DNA from: Deinococcus aerolatus
GTDB lineage: Bacteria; Deinococcota; Deinococci; Deinococcales; Deinococcaceae
Length of the DNA stretch: 64,000 nucleotides
NCBI RefSeq assembly: GCF_014647055.1
Contig: NZ_BMOL01000002.1
Span: 62,001 to 126,000 of the forward strand
Direction: 5' to 3'
Each line of letters opens with the position of its first letter. Within the stretch, counting starts at the first letter, position 1. The position numbers were made by a program, and so were the translations under genes. The notes beneath the pieces are model-generated. The model had not been told where the DNA came from and did not search any database. It worked only from the letters and a program-made list of their open reading frames with translations. This document shows positions 1 to 9,762 of the stretch, in pieces.

Positions 1-72
1 CAGGCGGTTCGTGGCCTGGGCAGCGGATCCACGGCATGTGATCACAGCCCAAAAAGTGCCGGTAAGAACTGG

Positions 73-1179
73 CTAGAGATGCTGGGCCGGCGTGGCGGGC
101 CGCGCCGCCGTACTGCCGCGCACAATTAACCGGGTCGGCAGCCGCACGTCCACCTGGGCCTCGCCGCCCAGCAGGGCCAGCATGGCCTGACCCACGCGCC
201 GCCCCTTTTCAGAGGTGGGCTGCCAGACGGTGGTCAGGTTCAGGTCGGCGCTGCCGGGCGCGTCGTCGTAGCCGATGATGCTCAGGCGCTGCGGCACGGC
301 CCAGCCCAGGGTGTGGGCGGCCCTCAGCGCCCCGTGAGCCAGCACGTCACTCATGCACAGCAGCGCGGTGGTCTGGGGCTCGGCCTGCAGCAACTCCAGC
401 GCGCAGGCCTCGCCGTCGGCAATGGTGTTGCGCCCGGCTTCGGTCAGGAAAAGCTGGGCGTGGGCGGGTGTGCCGGCGGCCACCGCCTCACGGTAGCCGC
501 GCAGGCGTTCGGCGGTGGGGTGATAGACGATCTGCCGCTCCCGTTCGTGGGTCACGCGCCCGCCGCCCTGCCGGAGACCGAGTTCCAGGCACAGCACGCC
601 GATGTGGGTGTGGCCCAGTCCCAGCAGATGCTGCGCCGCCAGGGTGGCCCCTCCAGCGTCGTCGATGCCTACGCCGGCAGCCTGGGCATGCTGGTCCTGA
701 TCCACCAGGACGGTGGGCAGGTTGCGCGACAGAACCGCGCGCAGCAAATCGCTGTTCTGCGCGGCGCTGTACACGATCAGGCCGTCCACGCTGGCACTCT
801 GCACGGGAAGGAGTGGATCGGCCTGGGTGTCGGCGGGACTGGCCAGCAGCAACAGGTTGTAGGAGGCATCCTGCAGCGCCTGTGCCACGCTGCCCAGAAA
901 CTGCGCGGCAGCCGGATCGGCGAAGGCGTATTCCAGCGGCGCGTCGTACACCACGCCGATGACCCCGGTGCGGCCCCGCCGCAGGCTGCGGGCCAGGGGG
1001 TCAGGGCCGCCGTAGCCCAGCGTGCGCGCCGTTTCCAGCACCTGCTCGCGCAGCGCCGCCGAGAGCTGATCGGGGCGGTTGTAGGCGTTGCTCACGGTGG
1101 CCACGCTGACCCCCAGGGCGCGCGCCACCTCGCGCAGGGTAATGCGTCCGCTGGACGGTGCGGCAGGCTTGGGCGGCAT
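73..1179 (-). CDS. LacI/GalR-family transcriptional repressor
   Basis: DNA-binding repressor of about 368 residues. The N-terminal helix-turn-helix (ITLREVARALGVSVATVS, about residues 12-29) is followed by a periplasmic-binding-protein-like effector domain with the usual LacI segments (GVIGVVYD, GLIVYSAA, VDQD, IIGYDD). The effector is probably a sugar or nucleoside, but the sequence does not say which. It diverges from the MFS transporter at 1356, and a LacI-type palindrome lies between them, so it probably controls that transporter and itself. The start is uncertain: ATG 1179 puts the HTH near the N-terminus, but its AGGAGG is 15 nt away. An in-frame ATG at 1233 would add 18 residues and run through the operator. 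Confidence 0.9.
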   Translation of the reverse strand: MPPKPAAPSSGRITLREVARALGVSVATVSNAYNRPDQLSAALREQVLETARTLGYGGPDPLARSLRRGRTGVIGVVYDAPLEYAFADPAAAQFLGSVAQALQDASYNLLLLASPADTQADPLLPVQSASVDGLIVYSAAQNSDLLRAVLSRNLPTVLVDQDQHAQAAGVGIDDAGGATLAAQHLLGLGHTHIGVLCLELGLRQGGGRVTHERERQIVYHPTAERLRGYREAVAAGTPAHAQLFLTEAGRNTIADGEACALELLQAEPQTTALLCMSDVLAHGALRAAHTLGWAVPQRLSIIGYDDAPGSADLNLTTVWQPTSEKGRRVGQAMLALLGGEAQVDVRLPTRLIVRGSTAARPATPAQHL

Positions 1180-1209
1180 GATCTCTATCTTAGCCCTCCT
1201 CCCGGCTAT

Positions 1210-1223
1210 CTGAATCGTTTTAG
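1210..1223. promoter_or_regulatory. Candidate LacI-family operator
   Basis: CTGAATCGTTTTAG is an imperfect palindrome centred on CG (1216/1217), with 10 of 14 positions symmetric. LacI/GalR operators typically have this central-CG dyad with A/T-rich arms. It lies in the intergenic region between the divergent regulator and the MFS transporter, where such an operator would be expected. Confidence 0.5.
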
Positions 1224-1355
1224 CCCTGTTCATCCCCGCCCAGATCGTGCGGGTTACAGTCCCAGGGTCGGCCCGGGCCGAGGGCTGTCCGGGCCCGGTG
1301 TCTCCCGTGGCTGCGTCCCGAGTCTCTCCCCATTTCCTTTACTCCAGGAGCCTGC

Positions 1356-2567
1356 ATGTCCCCTTCCCAGTTTCCCCCTGCCCCTGGCCGCGCCGAGTCC
1401 GCCCGCCGCGCCGTCAGTCTGATCTTTCTGGTCAACGGCGCGTTCTTTGCCACCTGGGCGGTGAATATTCCTGGGGTGCGCGACGCGTTCAGGCTCAGCG
1501 AGGCCCAGGTGGGCGGGGCGCTGCTGGCGATTGGACTAGGGGCGCTGGTCACCATGCCGCTGACAGGCAGCTGGACGGCGCGGTACGGCAGCGGTCCGGT
1601 AACGCGGGTGGCGGTGGTGGCCTGCATGCTGTCGCTGGCGCTGCCGTTCGTGGTGCCGGGCTATCTGGGACTGGTGCTGGCGCTGACCGTCCTGGGGGCC
1701 GCCAACGGCAGCCTGGACGTGGCGATGAATGCCCAGGGGGTCACGGTCGAGCAGGCCCTGAAGCGCCCGGTCCTGAGCCGCCTGCACGCCTATTTCAGTC
1801 TGGGCGGGGTGCTGGGCGCGGGCCTGGGCACCCTGCTGGTAGGCCGCGTGCCGATGCTCACGCACGTGCTGCTGGTGGTGGGCGTCACGACCGTCGCGGG
1901 CCTGCTGGCGGGCCGGCTGCTGCTGCCGGATGCTCCGGTGGCCGGGGACGCGGACGAGGCTCGGGCCGCCGCGCCGCCGCGCCGCGCGGGCATCAGTTCC
2001 GCCGCGCTGCTGCTGGGCCTGCTGTGCTTTCTGGGCATGCTCTCGGAGGGGGCCAACTACGACTGGGCGGCGCTGTATTTCCACGATGTGCTGGGCCAGG
2101 GGGACGGCAACGCGGGCGTCGGCTACACGGCCTTTGTGGTGACCATGACGCTGGGCCGCTGGTTTGGGGACCGGGCGCGTGGGCGGCTGGGCGACGAGGC
2201 CATTGTGCGGGTGGGCGCGGCGCTCACGGGGCTGGGCCTGGGCGCCGCGCTGCTGGCGCAGGGGCCGGGTCTGGCCGCTGCGGGGTTCGCCCTGTCCGGT
2301 CTGGGCCTGAGCAACGTGGTCCCGGTGCTGTACGGCGCGGCGGGGCACGCGCTGGCCGGGCGCGGCATCGCGCAGGTGGCCACCATCGGCTACGGCGGCT
2401 TTCTGTTGGGGCCGCCCCTGATCGGGTTCGTGGCCCAGCAGGTTGGCCTGCGTGCGGCGCTGGGCGTGGCGCTGGCCGGGGCCGTGCTGGTGGCCCTGCT
2501 GGGAGGCGCGGCCTTCGGGCTGCTGCGGCGGCGCGCGGCTACCAGAAGCCAGCGCCCCGTACCCTGA
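1356..2567 (+). CDS. Major facilitator superfamily transporter (YbjJ-like)
   Basis: Integral membrane transporter of 403 residues with about 12 hydrophobic segments and the relaxed loop signatures of the MFS. It most resembles the YbjJ/fucose-permease-like branch, judged from features such as LVNGAFFATWAVNIPGVRDA near the N-terminus. The substrate is not evident. ATG 1356 is preceded by CAGGAG at a 5-nt spacing. The divergent LacI-type gene and the operator-like palindrome upstream suggest substrate-inducible expression. The paired arrangement favours sugar or sugar-derivative transport, which is an inference. Confidence 0.85.
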   Translation: MSPSQFPPAPGRAESARRAVSLIFLVNGAFFATWAVNIPGVRDAFRLSEAQVGGALLAIGLGALVTMPLTGSWTARYGSGPVTRVAVVACMLSLALPFVVPGYLGLVLALTVLGAANGSLDVAMNAQGVTVEQALKRPVLSRLHAYFSLGGVLGAGLGTLLVGRVPMLTHVLLVVGVTTVAGLLAGRLLLPDAPVAGDADEARAAAPPRRAGISSAALLLGLLCFLGMLSEGANYDWAALYFHDVLGQGDGNAGVGYTAFVVTMTLGRWFGDRARGRLGDEAIVRVGAALTGLGLGAALLAQGPGLAAAGFALSGLGLSNVVPVLYGAAGHALAGRGIAQVATIGYGGFLLGPPLIGFVAQQVGLRAALGVALAGAVLVALLGGAAFGLLRRRAATRSQRPVP

Positions 2568-2834
2568 CCGCCCCCTGACAGGCCGTATGGGCGAAGGGGG
2601 CGTGGGACTCCATGCCCTGTGTGACGGCAGGTCCACACGACCCATTCGGCCCCAGTGCCTTTATCCAATCTTTATAGGCGTGACCGAGATGATCCAATTA
2701 CCGCCCGCCCGCTTATGTCTGGGTAGAAGGACAACAAGGCGAAAGGGGCCATCTGAACAGCCGGGCAGGCCAACCCTTTCGTGTCCTGATGCCGCGTCCT
2801 GTGCCCCCGCCTCTCACTTCCCTGGAGGAACACC

Positions 2835-3791
2835 ATGAGCAACGAAACCAACGAAAAACTGCTGAACCGCCGTAAATTCCTGGGAGCCGCTGGCGCTGTC
2901 GGCGCCGGCACCCTGCTGGCAGGCTGCGCGCCCGGCATGATGGGCGGCGCAATGGCGCAGGGCGGCGACAAGAAGGCCAACCTGGACGGTACCATCTTCA
3001 ACTTCGCCCTGAACCTGGAGTATCTGGAAGCCGCGTTCTACCTGGCCGCCGTGGGCCGCCTGGAAGAGCTGGACGCGGTGGGCGGCGACAGCAAGAAGGT
3101 CATTTTGCCCGCCGGCTTTACCGGCAAGGGCGGCGCGGGCATCAAGTTCGAGTCCGCCGACGTGGCGGCCTACGCCAACGAGATCGCCTCCGACGAGCTG
3201 AACCACGTCCGCATCATCCGCAAGGTGCTGGGTGCGGGCGCCGTAGCCCAGCCCATGATCGATCTCGGTCCGGCCTTCCTGGCGGCGGGCAACGCGGCCT
3301 CGGGCGGCGCCATCACCGGCTTCAACCCCTTTGCCAACGACCTGTTCTTCCTGCACGGCGCGTTCATCTTCGAGGATGTGGGGGTCAGCGCGTACAAGGG
3401 TGCGGCCCGCTTCCTGTCCGATACCTCGGCGGGCGGCAACTTGGAAAACGCGGCGGGCATTCTGGCCGTCGAGGCGTACCACGCCGGGCAGATCCGCACC
3501 CTGCTCTACCAGCAGCGCAACACCCAAGTCACCCCGGCCCTCAAGGTCAGTGACGTGGTGGCGGCCATCAGCAACCTGCGCGACGCGGTGGACGGCGCCA
3601 GCGACGTGGACCAGGGCATCCTGAATGCGGCGGGCGGTGCCAACATCGTGCTGGCCGACACCAACTCGATTGCCTTCAGCCGTACCCCCCGTCAGGTGGG
3701 CAACATCGTCTTCCTGAAGGTCGACGCGGTCAAGGGCGGCTTCTTCCCCGAAGGCCTGAACGGCGATTTCGCTGCCATTCTGGCGCTGTAG
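2835..3791 (+). CDS. Tat-exported ferritin-like domain lipoprotein (desiccation-related Pcc13-62 type)
   Basis: 318 residues. The N-terminus carries a twin-arginine motif (NRRKFLG, Arg12-Arg13) and a lipobox LLAGC with the lipidation Cys at 31, so the protein is probably folded in the cytoplasm, exported by Tat and anchored in the envelope. The mature part is a ferritin-like helical domain: EYLEAAFY (about 62-69), ELNHVRII (ExxH), and a later VEAYHAGQIR (ExxH) match the Glu/ExxH diiron pattern. This family includes plant desiccation-related Pcc13-62 and is common in Deinococcus, but the function is unproven. A strong GGAGGA lies 5 nt before ATG 2835, and a hairpin terminator follows the gene. 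Confidence 0.85.
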   Translation: MSNETNEKLLNRRKFLGAAGAVGAGTLLAGCAPGMMGGAMAQGGDKKANLDGTIFNFALNLEYLEAAFYLAAVGRLEELDAVGGDSKKVILPAGFTGKGGAGIKFESADVAAYANEIASDELNHVRIIRKVLGAGAVAQPMIDLGPAFLAAGNAASGGAITGFNPFANDLFFLHGAFIFEDVGVSAYKGAARFLSDTSAGGNLENAAGILAVEAYHAGQIRTLLYQQRNTQVTPALKVSDVVAAISNLRDAVDGASDVDQGILNAAGGANIVLADTNSIAFSRTPRQVGNIVFLKVDAVKGGFFPEGLNGDFAAILAL

Positions 3792-3852
3792 TCCTCTGAT
3801 TCCCCAGCTCCACCGCGCCGTCGTCCTCGCCTGACGGCGTTCCGGAGAAGTA

Positions 3853-3883
3853 AGCGCCCTGGCCTGCAATGGGTCAGGGCGCT
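3853..3883 (+). terminator. Intrinsic terminator after the ferritin-like gene
   Basis: A perfect 9-bp stem (AGCGCCCTG / CAGGGCGCT) with a 13-nt loop lies 61 nt after the stop codon. The tail CTCTTCT is only moderately T-rich. Confidence 0.6.
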
Positions 3884-3935
3884 CTCTTCTGGGTCTCCGG
3901 GCGGCCGTATCTGCGGGGTCTGGCTGGCCGGCCTA

Positions 3936-3964
3936 TTGACAGTTTCCAAACTCGCCAGTAAAGT
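3936..3964 (+). promoter_or_regulatory. Promoter of tRNA-Leu
   Basis: A perfect -35 TTGACA (3936-3941) and a -10 TAAAGT (3959-3964) are separated by 17 nt. Transcription would begin near 3971, about 60 nt before the tRNA. It is the best sigma-70-type promoter in the window. Confidence 0.8.
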
Positions 3965-4030
3965 AACCGAGCCTTCCGAAACGCCCCACGGGCGCGGCTA
4001 CCAAGCGGAAGGGCCGTTTCACGAAAGACA

Positions 4031-4118
<88 letters not shown>

Positions 4119-4140
4119 CAGCAAGAGAGCAGGACCAGTG

Positions 4141-4172
4141 AAAGGCCCCCGGCAGCAGTGTTGGGGGCCTTT
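4141..4172 (+). terminator. Terminator after tRNA-Leu
   Basis: A perfect 10-bp stem AAAGGCCCCC / GGGGGCCTTT (4141-4150 and 4163-4172) begins 22 nt after the tRNA. Confidence 0.8.
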
Positions 4173-4246
4173 CCTGTATGTGCCGGGACCCTGGCCGGAG
4201 CCTCTCAATCCGGCCTTCCCTCACCCCGCCCCGGACCGCCCCGCAC

Positions 4247-4252
4247 TACACT
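4247..4252 (+). promoter_or_regulatory. -10 box TACACT for the dnaX leader mini-ORF
   Basis: TACACT ends 6 nt before GTG 4259, the spacing expected for a leaderless transcript that begins at or next to that GTG. No convincing -35 is visible. Confidence 0.55.
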
Positions 4253-4258
4253 GGAGAG

Positions 4259-4368
4259 GTGAAGAGGTTTGCGGTAAGCGGTGAGGGTCTGGCGGTCAAT
4301 GAATCGGTCTTTTTCCCGGTGTTACCCGCCCTCTGCCGCCTGCTGCCCGCCGCACCAGAGGCGCAGGC

Positions 4369-4372
<4 letters not shown>
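4259..4372 (+). CDS. Leaderless 37-residue mini-ORF coupled to dnaX
   Basis: GTG 4259 follows a TACACT box by 6 nt. The ORF encodes 37 residues beginning MKRFAVSGEGLAVNESVF, and its TGA (4370-4372) overlaps the dnaX ATG (4369-4371) as ATGA. The peptide has no recognisable domain, and its second half is hydrophobic and Ala/Pro-rich. Its probable role is to bring ribosomes to dnaX by translational coupling. The same layout recurs before a PfkB kinase, feoA and ftsY in this window. Translation is inferred. Confidence 0.5.
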
Positions 4373-6675
<2,303 letters not shown>

Positions 6676-6748
6676 ACCGGCGCTTCACCCGTCTGCGTTG
6701 CTGCCCCTTCCGGTCAGGCCCAAGTGGGTCCCGCAACCGTCATCCGGT

Positions 6749-7189
6749 TCAATCCAGGTCCAGCGTGATGGTCACGGGACCGTCGTTGCCCAGGTCGATG
6801 ACCATGTGCTCGCCGAAGCGGCCCTCGCCCACGCTGAGGCCCAGGTCACGCAGGGCGGCGTTGAATGCGCCGTACAGCCCGCGGGCCTGCTCGGGTGGGG
6901 CCGCTCCGGTAAAGCTGGGGCGGTTGCCAGCGCGGGTGTCGGCGTACAGCGTGAACTGGCTGATGCTCAGCACGCCGCCGCCTGTGTCCAGCACGCTGCG
7001 GTTCATCTTGCCCGCGTCATCGCCGAAGATCCGCAGCTTGGCGATCTTGGCCGCCAGCGCCCGCGCGGTCTGGGCGGTGTCGCCCGGCGCGACGCCCAGC
7101 AGGACCAGCAGCCCCGGCCCGGTCTGCCCGGTAACTGCGCCCGCCACGGTGCAGGTGGCGTGGGTCACCCGTTGTACGACGGCCCGCAC
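6749..7189 (-). CDS. dtd: D-aminoacyl-tRNA deacylase
   Basis: 146 residues, full family length. It hydrolyses D-amino acids (and glycine) mischarged onto tRNA, a cytoplasmic proofreading step. Family motifs are present: SQFTLYAD (catalytic Thr region), GNRPSF, and near the C-terminus NDGPVTITLDLD, which carries the Gly-cisPro-type substrate pocket. The start is GTG 7189, and the upstream DUF1844 stop TAG overlaps it by one base (TAGTG), so the two genes are translationally coupled in a leaderless two-gene operon. Confidence 0.95.
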   Translation of the reverse strand: MRAVVQRVTHATCTVAGAVTGQTGPGLLVLLGVAPGDTAQTARALAAKIAKLRIFGDDAGKMNRSVLDTGGGVLSISQFTLYADTRAGNRPSFTGAAPPEQARGLYGAFNAALRDLGLSVGEGRFGEHMVIDLGNDGPVTITLDLD

Positions 7190-7461
7190 TAGTGGCCCTG
7201 CGCGCCGCTGCCCAGCCGTTCACGCAGGCTCGAAATTGCCCCGGTCAGCAGGTCAGCCTCCGCGAAGTCCAGGTTGCCCCGGGTCTTGTCGGCCAGCATG
7301 GTCAGCAGTTTCAGGCTGCGCTCGGCGGTCTGGCGGGCGCGGCCCTCCTGAAGCAGTCCGTCGCGCGCGGCGCTGGCGGTGGCGGCATTCAGGTCGCCCA
7401 GTGCGGCCTCGGCGGTGGCCTGGAGGGAATTGACGAGTCCAACGAATTCAGGATGGGGCAT
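7189..7461 (-). CDS. DUF1844 family protein
   Basis: 90 residues beginning MPHPEFVGLVNSLQATAEAALG, typical of the small alpha-helical DUF1844 family, which has no known function. ATG 7461 was chosen because TAGACT lies 7 nt upstream (leaderless promoter) and the family motif starts here; the upstream extension lacks homology-like features. It is followed directly by dtd with a one-base overlap. Confidence 0.8.
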   Translation of the reverse strand: MPHPEFVGLVNSLQATAEAALGDLNAATASAARDGLLQEGRARQTAERSLKLLTMLADKTRGNLDFAEADLLTGAISSLRERLGSGAQGH

Positions 7462-7468
7462 GGGCCCC

Positions 7469-7474
7469 AGTCTA
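7469..7474 (-). promoter_or_regulatory. -10 box TAGACT for the DUF1844-dtd operon
   Basis: TAGACT on the minus strand, 7 nt before ATG 7461, fits a leaderless start. Confidence 0.6.
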
Positions 7475-7569
7475 CGGGGCCGCCGGAAGCAGGTCCGTTG
7501 TCCCGCTCGCGGTGCTGGTCGGTGGGTGTGTTCAGCCATTCAGGAGCTGTGGGCCAGACGGGGCAGGGT

Positions 7570-8220
7570 TCAAAACAGCCCCGGCTGCCCGTCCATGTCC
7601 GCTGGCGCAAGCTGCGCGACGGCCTCCGGCCTCTTCTCGCCGCACAGGACGGCGGCCACCTCGCGGATGTCGCGCCAGGTCAGCGCCTTGGGGGTGCCGG
7701 GACTGCGCGCCGGATTTCGCAGCAGGTAGGCCGGGTGGAACATGGGCATCAGCAGGGCCTGGTGCGTGCCGCCCGCGCCGTTGTCATGCGTGAAGGCAAA
7801 CCACTGGCCGCGCAGGCTGGCAATGCCCCGGTCTGTCCGCAGCAGGTGCTGCGTGGCGGTGTTGCCCAGGCTCAGGATCACGTGGGGGCGCAGCAGCCTG
7901 AGCTGCGCGCCCAGCCACAGCCCTGTGCAGGTATTCACCTCGTCGGGCCGGGGCGGGCGGTCACCCGGTGGACGACATTTGACGGTGTTGGTCAGGTAGG
8001 CCTCGTCCCGCCGGATGCCCGCCGAGGCCAGGATGCGGTCCAGCAGCTCCCCGCCCGCCCCCACGAAGGGGCGGCCCAGCCGGTCTTCCTCGCGCCCCGG
8101 CCCCTCGCCGATGATCACCAGCCGGGCCGCAGCGTGGCCCTCGGCCACCACCACGCCGCTGCAGCCGGGGCGCAGGCGGCACGCGGCACACCCCTGGGCC
8201 AGCAGGTCCAGCGCCCCCAA
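7570..8220 (-). CDS. Uracil-DNA glycosylase, family 4 (iron-sulfur)
   Basis: 216 residues. It removes uracil from DNA in base excision repair. Cys11, Cys14, Cys82 and Cys98 have the spacing of the [4Fe-4S] site of family 4. Motif A is GEGPG (38-42), followed by [13 protein letters not shown], and motif B is HPAYLLRNP with His162. The closest described type is the Thermus/Deinococcus UDG. It starts 13 nt after the upstream orphan gene on the same strand, so the two are probably co-transcribed. Confidence 0.93.
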   Translation of the reverse strand: MGALDLLAQGCAACRLRPGCSGVVVAEGHAAARLVIIGEGPGREEDRLGRPFVGAGGELLDRILASAGIRRDEAYLTNTVKCRPPGDRPPRPDEVNTCTGLWLGAQLRLLRPHVILSLGNTATQHLLRTDRGIASLRGQWFAFTHDNGAGGTHQALLMPMFHPAYLLRNPARSPGTPKALTWRDIREVAAVLCGEKRPEAVAQLAPADMDGQPGLF

Positions 8221-8233
8221 CGCGGCAGCCGGG

Positions 8234-8611
8234 TCAGCCGCCAGCGGCGGTTTCCAGCTTGGGACGGCGGCTGCGGGCCTCGCGGCGGGTCTTGGGGTCC
8301 AGCCCCACCAGCAGGAAGAAGTTCTCCAGCGCGTTCTCGCGGCCCTTCAGATCGGGATGCTCATGCTCCGGCGTGCCGGTGGAAAACGGAATGGCCTCGT
8401 ACAGCGACAGGGCGTGCGCGATCACGTCGTCGGGGGCGTGCTTCTCGGCGTGGGTGCCCAGCGCCACGTACACCTCGCGGCGGCACTCGGCATGTTTCAA
8501 GAAGGCGTCGGGCCACGGCGTCTCAGGGGCGCGCAGCATGTCCTGGCGGGCAATCCGGCGGTAGTGCTTGAGACCTTGCAGGAGCTGATCGGTGGTCATG
8601 GGTTCCTTCAT
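8234..8611 (-). CDS. Conserved-looking protein of unknown function upstream of UDG
   Basis: 125 residues, largely helical and charged, with no signal peptide and a basic C-terminus ([13 protein letters not shown]). I do not recognise the family. ATG 8611 has GGAGGA upstream; an alternative ATG 8599 has AAGGA at a better spacing. A TATACT box at 8660-8665 gives a leader of about 40 nt. It sits just upstream of a DNA-repair gene in the same direction, so a link to UDG is possible but unproven. Confidence 0.65.
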   Translation of the reverse strand: MKEPMTTDQLLQGLKHYRRIARQDMLRAPETPWPDAFLKHAECRREVYVALGTHAEKHAPDDVIAHALSLYEAIPFSTGTPEHEHPDLKGRENALENFFLLVGLDPKTRREARSRRPKLETAAGG

Positions 8612-8659
8612 CGGTCCTCCAGATCGGGTGCCTGATCGGATGGCTGTTCCCTGGAACCG

Positions 8660-8665
8660 AGTATA
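8660..8665 (-). promoter_or_regulatory. -10 box TATACT for the orphan gene and UDG
   Basis: A near-consensus TATACT on the minus strand, with a leader of about 40 nt carrying GGAGGA. No good -35 is visible. Confidence 0.5.
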
Positions 8666-8971
8666 GGAGTCTGCGCGTGCGGAAGGTCCAGCCGGAATTG
8701 CCATCACCCCACCGCAAAGTTTCATATCTGCCAGACACCACGTTCCAAGATATGAGGAAGATGAGGATGTGATCAAGGGTACAGTTGGGCTTATGGCTGT
8801 GACTGACACTACTTTTGGCTGCTGTTCCAACATGAGTCCGAATCTGAGAAGCTTGAGCCAAACGGCAGATCCGGGTGCGGCATGAGAAGGGCCGGGACGC
8901 ATAAACAACGTATAGGCGCATAAACCAGGCGGTTCCGTCCAAGAATTAAGGGCAAATAAATAAAGCTGGGA
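8666..8971. other. AT-richer intergenic region with a direct repeat
   Basis: About 300 bp between the orphan gene and the NlpC gene, clearly richer in A/T than its surroundings. It holds two copies of CGCATAAAC (8899-8907 and 8917-8925), 18 bp apart start to start, so on the same helix face, about 50-80 bp before the NlpC promoter. I find no convincing gene, although a minus-strand frame is open across most of it. Confidence 0.45.
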
Positions 8972-8977
8972 TAAACT
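8972..8977 (+). promoter_or_regulatory. -10 box TAAACT for the NlpC/P60 gene
   Basis: TAAACT ends 10 nt before ATG 8988. There is no Shine-Dalgarno sequence in between, so the mRNA is probably leaderless or nearly so. Confidence 0.55.
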
Positions 8978-8987
8978 CCTACAGTCG

Positions 8988-9614
8988 ATGAATTACTCCC
9001 GCTTCCTGTTGCCCCTTGCCCTCGCCGCGCTGACCAGCACCTCCGCTGTGGCCGCCACGTACACCGTCAAAAGCGGTGACACCCTGACCGCCATAGCGCG
9101 GGCCACGGGAACGGACGCTGGAACGCTGATGCGGTTGAACGGTCTGAACAGCTCCACCATTCAGGTGGGCCAGAAGCTCAATATCGGTGGGGGGGCCGTC
9201 AACGCTCCCGTCCGCAACGCCGCGCCCGCCGCCACGAACACTGGCGGCGCGTTCGTGCGGACGGCCGCCGCCCGTTTCCTGGGCGTGCGCTACGTACTGG
9301 GTGGCAGTGGCCGCAACGGTCTGGACTGCTCCAGCTTCACCCAGAGCGTGTTCAGGAACCTGGGTATTAATCTGCCGCGCACCGCTGCCTCGCAGTGGCG
9401 CAGCGGGCGTGCGGTCAGCCGCCGCGATCTGCGCGCGGGCGATCTGGTGTTCTTTAACACCATGGGCCGCGTCGCCAGTCACGTCGGCCTGTACGTGGGC
9501 GACGGCATGATGGCCAACGCCAACAGCTACAAGGGCCGTACCGTTATCGAGCCGCTGTTCGCCAATACGTACTGGGCCAGCCGCTACAACGGCGCGCGCC
9601 GCGTCTTGAACTGA
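8988..9614 (+). CDS. LysM-NlpC/P60 cell-wall endopeptidase
   Basis: 208 residues. A signal peptide (about 1-22, ending SAVA) is followed by a LysM peptidoglycan-binding module ([19 protein letters not shown], about 25-66), a short Ala/Asn linker and an NlpC/P60 domain (about 88-208). The catalytic Cys114 lies in GLDCSS, His165 in SHVGLYVG, and Asn177 occupies the third polar position. It would cleave peptide cross-links or stems of peptidoglycan outside the membrane. It is monocistronic, ended by a 20-bp terminator stem, and has a direct repeat upstream that may bind a regulator. Confidence 0.93.
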   Translation: MNYSRFLLPLALAALTSTSAVAATYTVKSGDTLTAIARATGTDAGTLMRLNGLNSSTIQVGQKLNIGGGAVNAPVRNAAPAATNTGGAFVRTAAARFLGVRYVLGGSGRNGLDCSSFTQSVFRNLGINLPRTAASQWRSGRAVSRRDLRAGDLVFFNTMGRVASHVGLYVGDGMMANANSYKGRTVIEPLFANTYWASRYNGARRVLN

Positions 9615-9625
9615 ACCAGGAATTC

Positions 9626-9672
9626 CACAGCGTGCGGGCGGATGACATCGACTCATCCGCCCGCACGCTGTG
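9626..9672 (+). terminator. Terminator after the NlpC/P60 gene
   Basis: A perfect 20-bp inverted repeat (arms 9626-9645 and 9653-9672) with a 7-nt loop, followed by TTT. It is the longest perfect stem in the window. Confidence 0.85.
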
Positions 9673-9748
9673 TTTGGTCCGGGCAGACTTCTTCTCCGGA
9701 CAGGCTGTGCAGGGCGGCACAGGGGATGCCTCCGTTGAACTCGCCTGC

Positions 9749-9754
9749 TACCCT
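9749..9754 (+). promoter_or_regulatory. -10 box TACCCT for galE
   Basis: TACCCT ends 8 nt before ATG 9763 with no Shine-Dalgarno sequence, consistent with a leaderless mRNA. Confidence 0.55.
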
Positions 9755-9762
9755 GAACCGCA

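Noticed and set aside
2712..2718. TTATGTC, a half-site of the RDRM palindrome
   Set aside because: The other half is missing, so it is probably chance.
2680..2838. Possible fifth leader mini-ORF ending ATGA at the ferritin-like gene
   Set aside because: The frame ends in the right overlap, but the only upstream box is CAATCT or TATAGG, and the gene has a strong GGAGGA of its own.
8791..8807. RDRM-like sequence (radiation/desiccation response motif)
   Set aside because: Only about 11 of 17 positions match my memory of the consensus, one half-site is poor, and it lies about 170 bp upstream of the promoter box.
8523..8942. Minus-strand frame of 139 codons across the region upstream of the NlpC gene
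   Set aside because: It overlaps the orphan gene in another frame, has no motif, and its translation is Ser/His/Arg-rich noise.
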